From contig WSUB01000009.1 of NCBI GenBank assembly GCA_019633425.1, forward strand, positions 310,001 through 374,000: a stretch of 64,000 nt of DNA. Reading direction: 5' to 3'. Position 1 is the first letter of the stretch. The number at the start of each line of letters is the position of its first letter. This DNA is from Tulasnella sp. 424 (lineage: Eukaryota; Basidiomycota; Agaricomycetes; Cantharellales; Tulasnellaceae). The position numbers and the translations under genes are program-made. The notes under the pieces were generated by a model that made no database searches, was not told the DNA's origin, and saw only the letters and a program-made list of their open reading frames with translations. Below are positions 1-10,267 of this stretch, one piece after another.

Positions 1-1912
1 TTCCCTTATATCGCTCAAGTGAGTAGCTTTGACCTCTCTCTCACAAGAGAGAAAGTCTTACAGAAACGATCGAGATGGTGGAAGAACTCCACATTGCTAG
101 CGACAAGAAGAAAATAGGATTCTACGCGGGTTTGATTGTACGTGGAAGAACGCTGGATTAAATAGAGAATATCCTCTTAATGGTAAAATTATGGTTTAGG
201 CCAGCTTATTTGCATTGTCTCAGTTTTGTACTATCTGGTACTGGGGTAGTCTTTCGGGTGAGTTCCCAATCAACATAATGCCGCCAAGCTTATCGAAGAA
301 CGCGCAGATCGCATTGGGCGCAAGCCAGTCATATTAATTGGGCTTAGTGGGGTTTGCATTGCAACACTCCTGTATGGCTTGTCTAGCTCCTTGTGGCAGT
401 TGATGGCTGCAAGGATCTTGATTGGAAGCCTGTGCGGAAACGTCGCGTAAGCCATCTGAAGCCCCAAGCCAGCAATAAGATCTGTATTGATTCTGGCCTT
501 ATGAAGGGTAATGCAATCCATGGTCAGCGACATAACAGACGAAACCAACGAAGGCAAAGGTCGGTCGGGTGACACCATCTTTCCGAAAATCGCTAACTGT
601 GGTTTCCTCGCCCTCGTAGCTCTGCCACTTATTTCAGCCACCTATTCAGCGGGTGCGATAGTGGGACCGTTGATCGGAGGTTTGCTGTCCCATCCAGCCG
701 AAAGGTATCCTAATGTGTTTGGGAAAATAGGCCTCTTACGCCGAAAGGTGAGCCTACCAGTAACTTCTGGCTTAGTGATATTATTGAAATTTCGCGCATT
801 AACTAGCCGTTCTTCTTACCGTGCTTCGTTTCGTCTGTCGTGACATTGCTTTCAATCACGTCCACCGTTTTGTTCTTAAATGAAGTAAGTTCATCGTCAC
901 ACACGAAACTAGCATCTCTTGATTTATGTCCTCCAGAGTCTTCCTCACAAAGTGAAGGCGAAGGAAAGCTCGGAAGACTCGAGTTCCAACCAAAGCTACG
1001 CTTCTACGAACGTCGGTTCAACAAAGTCAGACGATCAACCGCCTACCGCCTCGCAACTGTTATCGGATCCTCTCGTGCGACGCCTTGTACTGGCTTCGTT
1101 TGCTATGGCGGGCCTAGGTCTTGGGTTTGATGCTCTTTTCGTTTTATTTGCTTATACGCCCATCGGACTCGGGGGACTGGGTCGACAGGTGTGTCCTGAT
1201 TCTGTGCTTGCAAAGGCACCGCGTGGAACAGATAGCACTCACTGAATGTACCTCAGCCCGCCGAAATAGGATTGGCCATGAGCACCCTTGGAATTTTTGG
1301 AATCTTCATCACCGGCGTCTTGTACCCGCGCCTGCATCAGAGAGTCGATTGTCGGGACGTCTTCGTCTTCTGCATGTCCATGTGGCCAATCGTTTATGTT
1401 CTGCTACCAGTCAGCGGGATCATCACTCGAGCAACGCTTCCGCCATCAAATGACAAATCATCCCCTCCACCACTTGGGGGCATATGGGCATTTATAATAT
1501 CTACGCTTTTCTTGGTTAGGATTGGATTTCTGTCGTTCTCGTGAGTTGGTCCATGTCTTTCCTCGGATTCGAGCCTGGGCGTAAATCTCTTCTATTCAGT
1601 GCCCACCTTTTGATTGTCCGGAGCTCTGCCCGAGGCTCGAACGCAGTCGGGGCCCTTTTTGGGCTGGCACAGTCTGCTTTTAGTCTCGGTGAAGGTGTCG
1701 CCCCAGCCCTTGTATCGTAAGTGCCGCGGAAGACCAGGGTTCTCGACGTGAGCTAACATGCCGTGTTGTCTCGTCCAAGGTCTCTTTTTGCGATCTCGAT
1801 CGACACAATGATTCTCGGTGGTTATCTTGTATGGATAATCATGGTCGGGCTGGCTTTTGTTGGCCTGCAAACCGCTCGCAGCTTGCGCGGATCGCCAAAC
1901 ACGCCTAATTGA
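1..1912 (+). CDS. MFS transporter, 5' end outside window
   Basis: Fungal major facilitator superfamily carrier of the drug/metabolite H+ antiporter kind related to plant ZIF-like proteins; substrate cannot be told. The window opens inside an exon reading FPYIAQ, so the N-terminus lies upstream. Joining exons gives MVEELHIASDKKKIGFYAGL, then the loop 2-3 signature RADRIGRKPVILIG, a helix ending SLCGNVA, the family segment SDITDETNEGK, a GP-containing helix (GAIVGPLIGGLLSHPAERYP), a Ser-rich hydrophilic central loop near 940-1060, and C-terminal helices up to GLQTARSLRGSPNTPN and a TGA stop. Introns are about 45-70 bases with GT..AG ends (for example the ones ending at 64, at 597-640 and before 1255). 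No frame break was seen. It is followed on the same strand by a short-chain dehydrogenase, which may or may not be related in function. Confidence 0.85.
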
Positions 1913-2419
1913 CAGGAAATCAAGTTGTATACAGCGTGGCGATGATATGATTGTATTCTATGGGAGAGATATTTGGACACTTATACAAGCCACTGTTGTA
2001 CTTGTCAGCAAGAATTAGGTAAAATACTCGCCGGAAAATTTGTTTGGATGATTATTTGCTTGTCCTGCTCCTTCGAGGCTCGGACTTGGATGGGCCCTAA
2101 TGACGTAGAATGCTCGGCCGGCACTCGCACTCCGCGCGCCGCAGTTCGCTTCATTCCTTCCACCACAGCAAGACTACTATTCATCCCGAGTGAAAAACAT
2201 GTACATCAATACGTCCTTTTATGGAAAGCTAGCCGGGATGGCCGGGTTAGGGAGATCAGCTTTTCTCGCCAGAACAACCGTCAGACCGACGGAACAGTGG
2301 CCGAAGTCCTTCAAGTATTCTACGAAGGTAGCGAGTCTCTGGCCTTCAGATGTCCTCCTAGAGCCCTTATATATATCAAAGGCGAGGCCACCGGTGATGA
2401 AAACCTTAGCCTCCTTTAG
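1913..2419. other. Intergenic region between transporter and dehydrogenase
   Basis: No gene was recognised here. The right end carries a TATA-like run just before the dehydrogenase start. An open frame running into the dehydrogenase from 2190 exists, but its first 77 residues resemble nothing in the family and it crosses the TATA-like run, so it is treated as non-coding. Confidence 0.5.
2368..2376 (+). promoter_or_regulatory. TATA-like element upstream of dehydrogenase
   Basis: The run TATATATAT lies about 45-50 bases before the ATG at 2420. Its position argues for the ATG at 2420 over the in-frame upstream Met at 2190. Functional proof would need transcript start data. Confidence 0.4.
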
Positions 2420-3769
2420 TATGGAAAACAAGGTCGTCGTGGTCACGGGGGCGGCCACGGGTCTAGGCAAGACTTTCGCCAAAGCTTTCCTTGAGTCGTG
2501 AGTACGGGTTGATACAAATCTATGGTATAGCCTCGTAACGACATCTCTACCTAGAGGGTGCATATCTCTCGCACTCGTCGACGTAAACAAACAAGGGGTG
2601 GAGGCTGCAGCGACAGAGCTAAGGACCACTCATACAGGTGATTTTTCAAAGTTTATTGTGCATGATAAAAGTTGAAAGGAATGTCATAATTGGTATAAAG
2701 GTGCAGAAGTTCAACCTTACGCGTGCGATGTTTCCGTGGAGGACGAGGTGCAAGCAGCATTTAAGGATATAGCCACACGATGGGGAACCATCCACAGCCT
2801 CGTCACATCAGCTGGTCCGTATCGCCGTTGTACCCTATCAGATATATGGGTAGTAACTAGACGCGTCGCTAAAGGCTATGCCGAAAGCATCCCAACACTT
2901 CAATATCCAACTTCGAAACTCAGGAGGATTTTCGAAATCAATGTTTACGGATCACTATTTTGTGCCCGAGAAGCCGCACAGTATATGATCAAGGCGCAGA
3001 CACCGGGGACTATCGTTCTTATCGGGAGTGTTGCCGCGAATGTGAGCCTGCCCCTCGCGTGCACCCATAATCATAGACTAACCTGCTGTAATAGGCCGTT
3101 CCAATTCCACAGGTAAGTGTCCAAGCCACTTGAGAGAGCATTAACTCACATCCTAATAGCCTCAAGCACCATACAACGCGTCTAAAGCAGGTGAATGATG
3201 GCAGTACCATTTCCTTGTTGGGCAGCTGTTGATCGTCTCCTCGCATCTAAAGCCATCAAGCAGTTGACAGCATCCCTCGCGGTCGAATGGGCGCCACATC
3301 AGATCCGGGTTAACGCCTTGAGGTAGGATCGTCAACTATTAGAGGCCAGAGTGTTATAGCAAACGTCCTACAGTCCAGGATACATGGCCACGGAAATGGT
3401 AAAAGCCATCGCGGACACAGACCCTGGGTTGATGGTGGGTAGCACGAGACAGGTTCATGTCTCAGGATGATACAGAATACTGACCTGCTTGAGAGAGCGT
3501 TTAGGAAAAGTGGATTGGGCTGACCCCGATGCGTCGGATTGGGAATCCGGAGGACCTCAAGGTACGTTGTTTGTCGAGACTGTTCCTGTAGTTAGCTAGA
3601 GGTTATCCACTTTTCATAGGGCGCAATCATATATCTGGCGAGTGATGCATCGGAATTTATGACCGGAGCCGAGTTGCGCGTCGATGGGGTGAGCTCTGTC
3701 GTCATTCGAAGGCTCAAGTCGGGCTTAATTAACAGCCTCCATGCTCGAAAGGGATACTCTGTTGTTTAA
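2420..3769 (+). CDS. Short-chain dehydrogenase/reductase (polyol/sugar type)
   Basis: Classical SDR that should use NAD(P)(H) for alcohol/ketone interconversion; closest in feel to fungal D-arabinitol, sorbose or mannitol dehydrogenases. The dinucleotide motif TGAATGLG follows the start (MENKVVVVTGAATGLG), a VTSAG segment stands where NNAG usually is, then FEINVYGSLFC, VLIGSVAAN with the catalytic Ser, the catalytic YNASK, VEWAPHQIRVNALSPGYMAT, and near the end RRIGNPEDLKGAIIYLASDA and TGAELRVDG. About nine introns of 40-65 bases separate these, including an 18-base exon (AVPIPQ). The C-terminus is uncertain: reading through the GTGAGC after VDG stops at 3769, while splicing there gives a stop at 3816; neither gives the usual VDGGY ending. 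All key catalytic residues are present, so it looks functional. Confidence 0.85.
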
Positions 3770-3872
3770 ATTCCCAGAGATATAAGAATGATGAGTTGGG
3801 TATGGGGGCCGACTAGGATACAAAGGGTGCTGAATTGTAGTACGAGGGACCAAACTGAAAAGGTGTTGGATG

Positions 3873-4279
3873 TCATAACTCCGCATACTTCTTTTGGGCA
3901 TCCTATACATAATTGTAAATGAAGTGTGCTCAGTACGACAGCTTAATCATGGTACTTACGGTCCACTTCGCATCCCGAAGTCTCGCGGCTTCCCGGTTTC
4001 GAGCTGTCCGGTCGAGACGCTGAATAGTCAAATTAGCCAAGAAAGTGACATCCCTCAGAAAGCTTAGTACCTCTTGGCGGAGACAACGATCTAATGCTCG
4101 CTTAGCGTCGTTGCATGAACCCGTGTACTTTGCCAGTAATCCCGATTCGTGGCATTGTTGGAGTTGCTCGATCAATTCCTTGCAAGCTTGAATACCAACA
4201 TATCGTTAGAAGAAAGAAGTTCATATAGTGTGATAGTCTTACCTGCTGCTTTGTCTGGTTCTGTCAAATGAACGTGCAT
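3873..4279 (-). CDS. CMC2: Cmc2-like twin CX9C protein (cytochrome c oxidase assembly)
   Basis: Small protein of about 80 residues, four exons, beginning MHVHLTEPDKAAACKELIEQ. It carries two exact C-x9-C motifs: C14..C24 (CKELIEQLQQC) and C37..C47 (CNDAKRALDRC), followed by a basic helix RLDRTARNREAARLRDAKW and the ending TDAQKKYAEL. Twin CX9C proteins are imported into the mitochondrial intermembrane space by the Mia40 relay; Cmc2 is needed for cytochrome c oxidase biogenesis in yeast. The intron after RQE (GTACTA..CAG) and the last intron (GTAAGT..TAG) are both clear, and the last exon is only about 30 bases. Length and spacing match the family. It is divergent from the Trf4-type gene. Confidence 0.88.
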
Positions 4280-4512
4280 GGCTAGCAGTGGTGAGTTGCG
4301 GCGGTGGTCGTTTGCCGATCCCGAAAATGCAACCACGGGAGATCACGTGATGCAATTAGGGACCCCAGTCACCTAATCCCAGTTTTAAAGTCCCTCTCGA
4401 TTGCAAGTCTGACCGGAAATCCTTCCACCGCCCTCCCCGGGTCTGCATCCCGGTGTCGCTCCTTCACAACAACCAACAGCTACAAGCACTAGAGCAAGCA
4501 TCGATTTATACA

Positions 4513-7056
4513 ATGGATACTGATTATTTGGCGTTCTCAACTGAACCTCAAGCGTCCACCTCCAGGAAGGACCACCAAGAACGTCGTCAGGATGAACAGA
4601 AAGCAAAACGAGCTCAAAGACGGGCGCCAATACCAAACCCATCTCCAGGTTCTTTGTCCACGCCTTGGGCCGATCTCGTAAGATGGGACGACTGCAGAGA
4701 TCCTGCTGAACAGTAAGTGGTACAATACAGGAACGGGCCGAGCGAAAGAGACGCTGAATCCTTGTACTGTTCAAGATTGAATTACGAAGTTATGGCTTGC
4801 GTCGACTACATGTCCGCACAGGTTGAAGAGCATGAGGTCCGACGGATGGTTATTGAGGAGATTCGACGAGCCATCAGGAAAACCGTACCAACCGCCACAG
4901 TTACACCTTTCGGAAGCTTCGGGACTAACATGTATCTCCCTGGAGGGTAAGTGCCGAGCAAATTCTTTCCAATTCATGACACGCCAGTCAAGTCGCATGC
5001 CAGCGCTGGCCAAAACGATATAATCGGATCGCTCAATCTTACGCGTCGGGACCTTGTTACCAGTGTCCGCTGGGGTTCTGAGGGTTCAATGGAGCTGGGT
5101 TCGAGAGTGCCAGCGTGCCGACAAGGGGGTGATATCCCGCTTGCCCGTTCGCTTCTCCTCTCGACCCGGTACCTAGAAACTCTCAGCTTCGCGGACGCCG
5201 CAGCAAGGGCTTGTCGTTGAGACGAGAGGGTCATCTGCGTCCGATTCGGCGGTCCTCGAACACATGAGCCAAAGACTCCCGTCTTATGGACACTGCGCTG
5301 GCCTTCGCTGGGTGCTTTGTGACCGAGAAGTTCCTCGGCGATTCTACCTTATCCACTGACCAACTGCACCGATCCTTTTCAACAGGGATCTTGATCTGGT
5401 TGTTGTCATTCCTGATATGGAAAATGATGTAAAACAAACATTGCGAGAAATAGCTCGTGGTCTGCGGAAGCAGCAAGTGGCGAAGAACATGATTGTCATC
5501 GACAAGGCTAAAGTACCCATCATAAAGTTTAACTCCGCAACCGGTAACTCTCCTTTCTATGCTAATAATTCCGCCCAGCACTTAAATCTGTTTCTCTATA
5601 CGTAGGGGGCTTCGCGGTGGATATTTCGATTAATCAAACGAACGGAATTCGGGCCGCTCAACTTATCAACGGGTTTGTTGAACATTATCCCGGTTTACGC
5701 TACCTTGTCATGATTATCAAGATGTTCCTCGCCCGGAAGGGGATGAATGAAGTTAGGACAGGAGGACTGGGAAGCTACAGTACGGTTTGTCTGGTGTTGA
5801 GCTTCTTCCAGGTACGCAGTCTGTGATTCACTTAAGCGACGATGAGCCACTTACTCTGGGTTCGTAAAAGATGCACCCCAAGATTCGCAATGGGGAGATT
5901 GATCCTATGGAAAATCTCGGAGTATTGCTGGTCGAGTTCTTCGAACTTTACGGCCACTACTTCAACTACCACGAAGTGGGCATTTCTCTGCACAATGGAG
6001 GAATGTATTATTCAAAACAAAAGAAGGGATATCCTACGACTTTGAAGCTTTCTATCGAAGATCCTCAGGATTTGAGTGAGTACACTTCGTCATTTTCTCC
6101 TCGTTCCAAGGCCGCTGACCTGCGTATGGTCAGGTAACGACGTATCTGGAGGCTCGTACGAGATGCCGGCTATCAGGAAGCTGTTTGCCGCGGCATTTGA
6201 ATCTCTCACTTCTGCGATGCTTCTTCGAGCGCAGGACATGGAGTCGAGGCGGTTTGGCATTCACGTCAAGTTGCAGAAGCATTCCTCAAGATCACTTCTT
6301 TCAAGCATCATCGGGGTGGAAGAAACGGTAGGACTGGTGTTAATGCTCGAGTTGGAATGTCTGTGCTCATCAAATACACCATAGGTTTTAACCAAACGAG
6401 GTGAAATCTCCAAGTTGTATTACGATGGCAACTTGCACCGTCGTGTTGGAGAGCGCCTCCCCAAAAAACCTCCATCTATATCACTGGATCCTGCATGTAT
6501 GCCCGGAGGACGCCCACCTCCACCTCAAGCCACCGACGAAGGGGTGGCTGGTCTCGAGAAAGCGAAAGCAATCGCGGATGAAATCTTCATTGCTGACGAC
6601 TCCCCTGAACCTGACGCTGTGGATTTAGCCCTTGCATCACGGAAGTCATCCAAGAAACGAAAACAAGACGAACCTAGGGCGCAGGCAATCACGGCAACAG
6701 CAGAAGAGGAGGAGGAAAGCCGGTACTCCATACCAAAGGCGAAGCGTCGTCGCGTGCGGGAGGATTTAGAGGGAACGGGAGCGCAGGCTGTCGCCTCAGA
6801 CCCATCTGCTTCGACTCCTTCTGTACGTTAATATTAGCCGCATGCTTTGTTCTCTTCAGTCCCTTTATTCACATTTGGTGTCCAGGGCGACTCGGCTGGA
6901 CACGAGCGTGAAAAGGATAAGAAGCCTAAAAGCACGGCAGAGAAATCTGATCCAAGCAAATTGACTTTACGAAGAGCGTTTTGGTCTGCCAAAGCTGGAG
7001 AGCGTTCCTCCGACGATGGCATCGTGGAGGATCCCGGTGTTCAGGAGGAAGTTTAG
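4513..7056 (+). CDS. Trf4/5-like non-canonical poly(A) RNA polymerase
   Basis: Nuclear nucleotidyltransferase that adds short A tails to aberrant RNAs for the exosome (TRAMP complex; Cid14 in fission yeast). Start chosen at MDTDYLAFSTEPQAS; an in-frame Met at 4453 is possible. Catalytic core: GSFGTNMYLPGGDLDLVVV with the two metal-binding Asp, and a third Asp in GFAVDISINQTNG. Then GGLGSYSTVCLVLSFFQMHP and the PAP-associated domain (NLGVLLVEFFELYGHYFNYH, GISLHNGGMYYSKQKKGYP). The C-terminal third is charged and disordered with a KKRKQDEP and KAKRRRVRE type nuclear localisation sequences, ending PGVQEEV. Most introns are 50-70 bases, but the one splitting GG from DLDL is 449 bases. No zinc-knuckle partner (Air protein) is seen nearby. 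Confidence 0.92.
4947..5395 (+). other. Unusually long intron inside the Trf4-like gene
   Basis: The donor is GTAAGTGCC at 4947 and the acceptor TTTTCAACAG ends at 5395; splicing restores LPGGDLDLVV exactly. The size, 449 bases, is six to nine times that of other introns in the gene. It contains an open frame at 4951-5220 with no recognisable protein content. No tRNA or clear snoRNA boxes were seen. Confidence 0.75.
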
Positions 7057-7251
7057 ACATTTTAGCCCTATCTCCGCGTAATCCGTATGTAGTAGAATTG
7101 AACCCTGTTCGACTTTGAATCTTGCCCAAGTCTTTTACCCCACCTTTAGCCTCCCCCTCACACGAGCTCAGGTTAGTTTTCGTTTCTGCCAGCTGTCGCA
7201 AGCCCTTCCTTGACCCGCACGCACTTTGTGTTACTTATTGACGGCGATAGC

Positions 7252-9966
7252 ATGTCGTTGAGCGAACGCAAGGCAGCTCTCAATCGTTCGGTCGCTGGCA
7301 CTGCGGCCCCTACCAGCCCAAACCGCCAACCCATCGCCATTCCGCTTTCTGCAGGTGTCAAGGACAAGGCAGCAAGGTTCGACGGACTCGGCCCTGCTCC
7401 AGCACCCAAGGCAGCGTTTGGGGCAGCAACACCGATGACTAGCGGGCAGAAAACGAATCGCGAACTTTACGGAAACCGGATCCCGAAGCAGACCAAGGAT
7501 CCTCACGAAGGAGGAAATGGAGGAAGCTCGAACCCTCCTTCCTCACTTGGGTCGGATGTTCGGAGTCGTTCGCCTTCGCGGAGCCGTAAGACCTCGATGG
7601 AGTTGGGCGGAGCCGAGCCGCTAACGGAGGCTGCCGTCGAATCTCTCGGCACTGCTGTTCTAGTCGACCCCGCTGGAGGGGCCAAAGCGTTCGTTAGTGC
7701 TCCTCCTTCAGGCAGAGGGGGTCATACGCTGCTCGGGATCGCAGGAAAGAAGAAGTTGTTAGCGGAGGGTGATGCCAGCTCAAGCGTTGCTGTGGAGCAT
7801 GATAGTAGCGATGTTGGCACGCCCATGGCCCTGAGCGAGCTTGATGGACCCCTTGCACCTGGACAGGCTTCACCCGCCCTTACGACCAGTACGATGTCGG
7901 AGTCGGCGATGAAGGAGGCACCACCCATCCTCTCCCCTGTCCCGTCATCAACGCAAATTAGCCTCGGTCGCAGCTCGACGAGCAGGTCGCTGTACGACCC
8001 ACAGTCGGTCGCGGCTACGGACGGATCTGGATCAACACACCGACTCCCAATGGATTCTTCCGACGATCCTCCTAGCGCCATAGCAGATTTGAAGATTTCC
8101 GGTCCAGAAACGCCGTCAACGCCGCCCTCCTCGACACAGCCCATGGCGCTTTCACAGCATTTGCTACAATCCTTACAGGCTGGTATGCCGTCTGGAAGCC
8201 CCAGTCATTCTGGAATGGAAACACCAAAGTCAGTGATGGTGGAAACCGGCAGCGCGAACGGAAGGGAAGAGTTGGCAGAAAAGATGGCGGAGGTGCAGGA
8301 TATCTCGGATGCTCGTATGATAATCGACGAAACTCCTTCAAGGGACGTGACTTCGGACGTAGATCTTGCATCGGATAAAGGTGAAGATGTCGAGCAGTTG
8401 GACGTTCAACCCGACCTTCGAATGGCGGCCCCAGTCGTACCCCTGTCCACCGCGCTACTCAAGTCACTTAACATCCCTTCATCCAGGACGCCTGGTGCTT
8501 CCACCGGGATGGAAACTCCACGCTCGATGGCCGTCGAGGATGGGAGTGATGGTGGCAGGTCGCCAATTGATTTGTCCAACGAGGTTGAGATGGGGGATGA
8601 GGACTACATCGCCTCCGATGCCCCAACTCCGCCTGGGTTCGTGATCAACCTCCCTCCGGAAGACCGGCAAGCTGGAGGTCCAGTATCGCCTGGGCCGGAG
8701 TCGCCTGCTATCCTCGCGTACACGAAAGACGACAACCCTCTTCAAGCTCAGCAGACAGGCCCTAACCTGAGCGTTCCTGGCCAGGAAGCTATCGACCTTT
8801 CAGCGACACCTGTCGCCAACAAGATCGGTCTCCCCGAATTCCAGATGACACCACCAGCTATTGCAGAAGATCGCTCTCAGGAAGGTTATGGATTGCCCGG
8901 ATCGTCGGACTTGCAAGCTCGGAATACGGTGAAGGGCCGGAACCCCGTAGATACCTCCAAGGATGATAGTATTCGTCATTCGTTACCCGAGTTCAACCTT
9001 CCTTCAGATAACGGTATGGATACTTCATCGTAACGACTCCCCGTCCTTCATTGGACGCCCATCGATTTTATTTGGTTTTTCTTGAAAAACGTGCGAAGTT
9101 CCGTTTGTTAATGTAATGTTCTTGCTTTTTTTCCCCCTTCTTGTTTAACAGAAGCAGAAATAACACCCACTTCTTTGACATCGCCAAGTGCGTTTGGTTC
9201 GTCTTCGTCGGTAGCAGCGGCTGGGAGGCGCCTAAACCGTCGTGCGTCGAGTGTCCATCCCGCGATGGAGGCTGAGGTGGCTGCAGGAGGGGCGTTTTTC
9301 ACTTCTAGGTTACGTCGAGTCTCGGAGTTCTCGCCCCCAGGTCACCTCCCTCCACCCCTGAACGTCGCCTTACAGTACCTTGACAAGCCGCTGCCTGCCC
9401 CTCCCTCTGGTGCTAGTACACCCACGCCAACCAGTTCTGGTCCTGGGACACCTCAGCTCCTTCAAAATTTCCCTCCGGTGCCGACGTTTAGGATCAATCC
9501 GTCGAACCCGACTTCTAGCTCGACTGCTGCCTCAAGCCACTTGACGGCTTATCCAAATTCTGCCGGATCTCGAACCCTGCACCCGCTCAGCATGCTTGGG
9601 GTGACCGATGGCACACGACGTCCCGGTGGAATTCAAGTTCCGACCTCGCCAGGCGGCCATAGTCCCCGGTCGGTGTCCTTATCATCAACCGCGGAGTTTG
9701 GAGTTCGCCCGAGGACCACCGAAGGTACCAATGACCCCAAAGATAAAGCCCGACCTTCCTCGTCGATAATGGCTCCGTCTATGAGTCTTCGACGTTCCGT
9801 GTCAACCATGGATCTCGGTAGCGGGGGAAATGAAGGGACGCAGAAACGGCGTCCTAAGAAACCGCAGCTGGTGCCAGGGGTATGGATTGGGGACGACGAT
9901 GTGAGAGATGACGAAGAAGGCCCGGGCTGGGCAACTATTACTGTGACTAAACATGTTCTATATTAA
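7252..9966 (+). CDS. Large disordered protein of unknown function with internal repeat
   Basis: Two exons, 7252-9013 and 9152-9966; the donor G|GTATGG and acceptor AACAG join AAC to GAA in frame. About 858 residues, rich in Ser, Pro, Thr and Gly. The start MSLSERKAALNRSVAG is the first ATG in the frame. A conserved-looking N-terminal block reads VKDKAARFDGLGPAPAPKAA and then RELYGNRIP, which I believe recurs in basidiomycete hypothetical proteins. Two diverged repeats centred on SGMETPKSVMVETGS and TGMETPRSMAVEDGS lie at 8143-8275 and 8440-8572. The C-terminal exon is basic and ends VTKHVLY. No catalytic domain or membrane segment was seen. Many TPxS, SP and RS sites suggest a phosphorylated scaffold or regulator, but that is inference only. 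Confidence 0.75.
8143..8275 (+). repeat. Internal protein repeat, copy 1
   Basis: Encodes a segment starting MALSQHLLQSLQ and containing SGMETPKSVMVETGSANG. It pairs with the segment at 8440-8572; the two share the order LS..LL.SL, then a Ser/Pro linker, then GMETP(K/R)S.xVE.GS..G. Confidence 0.7.
8440..8572 (+). repeat. Internal protein repeat, copy 2
   Basis: Encodes PLSTALLKSLNIPSS and TGMETPRSMAVEDGSDGG. The DNA of the two copies has diverged widely while the protein pattern is kept, so the duplication is old. Confidence 0.7.
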
Positions 9967-10267
9967 CCGCACATTCGTTCTCATCACACAATTCTTAGTT
10001 AATTTTAGACCCTCATACACGTACTCTCCTTTTAGACTACTTTCGCTTTCTTTTTTTTTCATTGGGTGTCCCTATATTTAGTTATTTGTCCATGATTAGT
10101 CACATCATCACACCCCTGGTCCCTGGGGCTTTGCGCTTGGCAGAAGTGTAAAAAACCCCCAACTCCGCACCCCCGAACCTTCTCTGTCCTTCTCTCCCCC
10201 CCCCTCATGCTCATCCTCACCACAAGGTAGCTGTCAGACCACCGCCGACCAGAGAAAGCCCACCAAC
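9967..10267 (+). other. Intergenic region before sugar transporter
   Basis: Holds the 3' end of the disordered-protein gene and the promoter of the transporter. Pyrimidine-rich tracts (a run of T and C near 10048-10062 and a C-run near 10195-10205) are the only structure seen. No gene. Confidence 0.5.

Noticed and set aside
2190..2419. Upstream in-frame extension of the dehydrogenase
   Set aside because: Adds 77 residues that no SDR has and spans a TATA-like run; the classical start is the Met of MENKVVVVTG.
4951..5220. Open frame of 89 codons within the long Trf4-like intron
   Set aside because: It starts at the donor site with a non-ATG codon, has no family features, and splicing around it restores a perfect catalytic motif.
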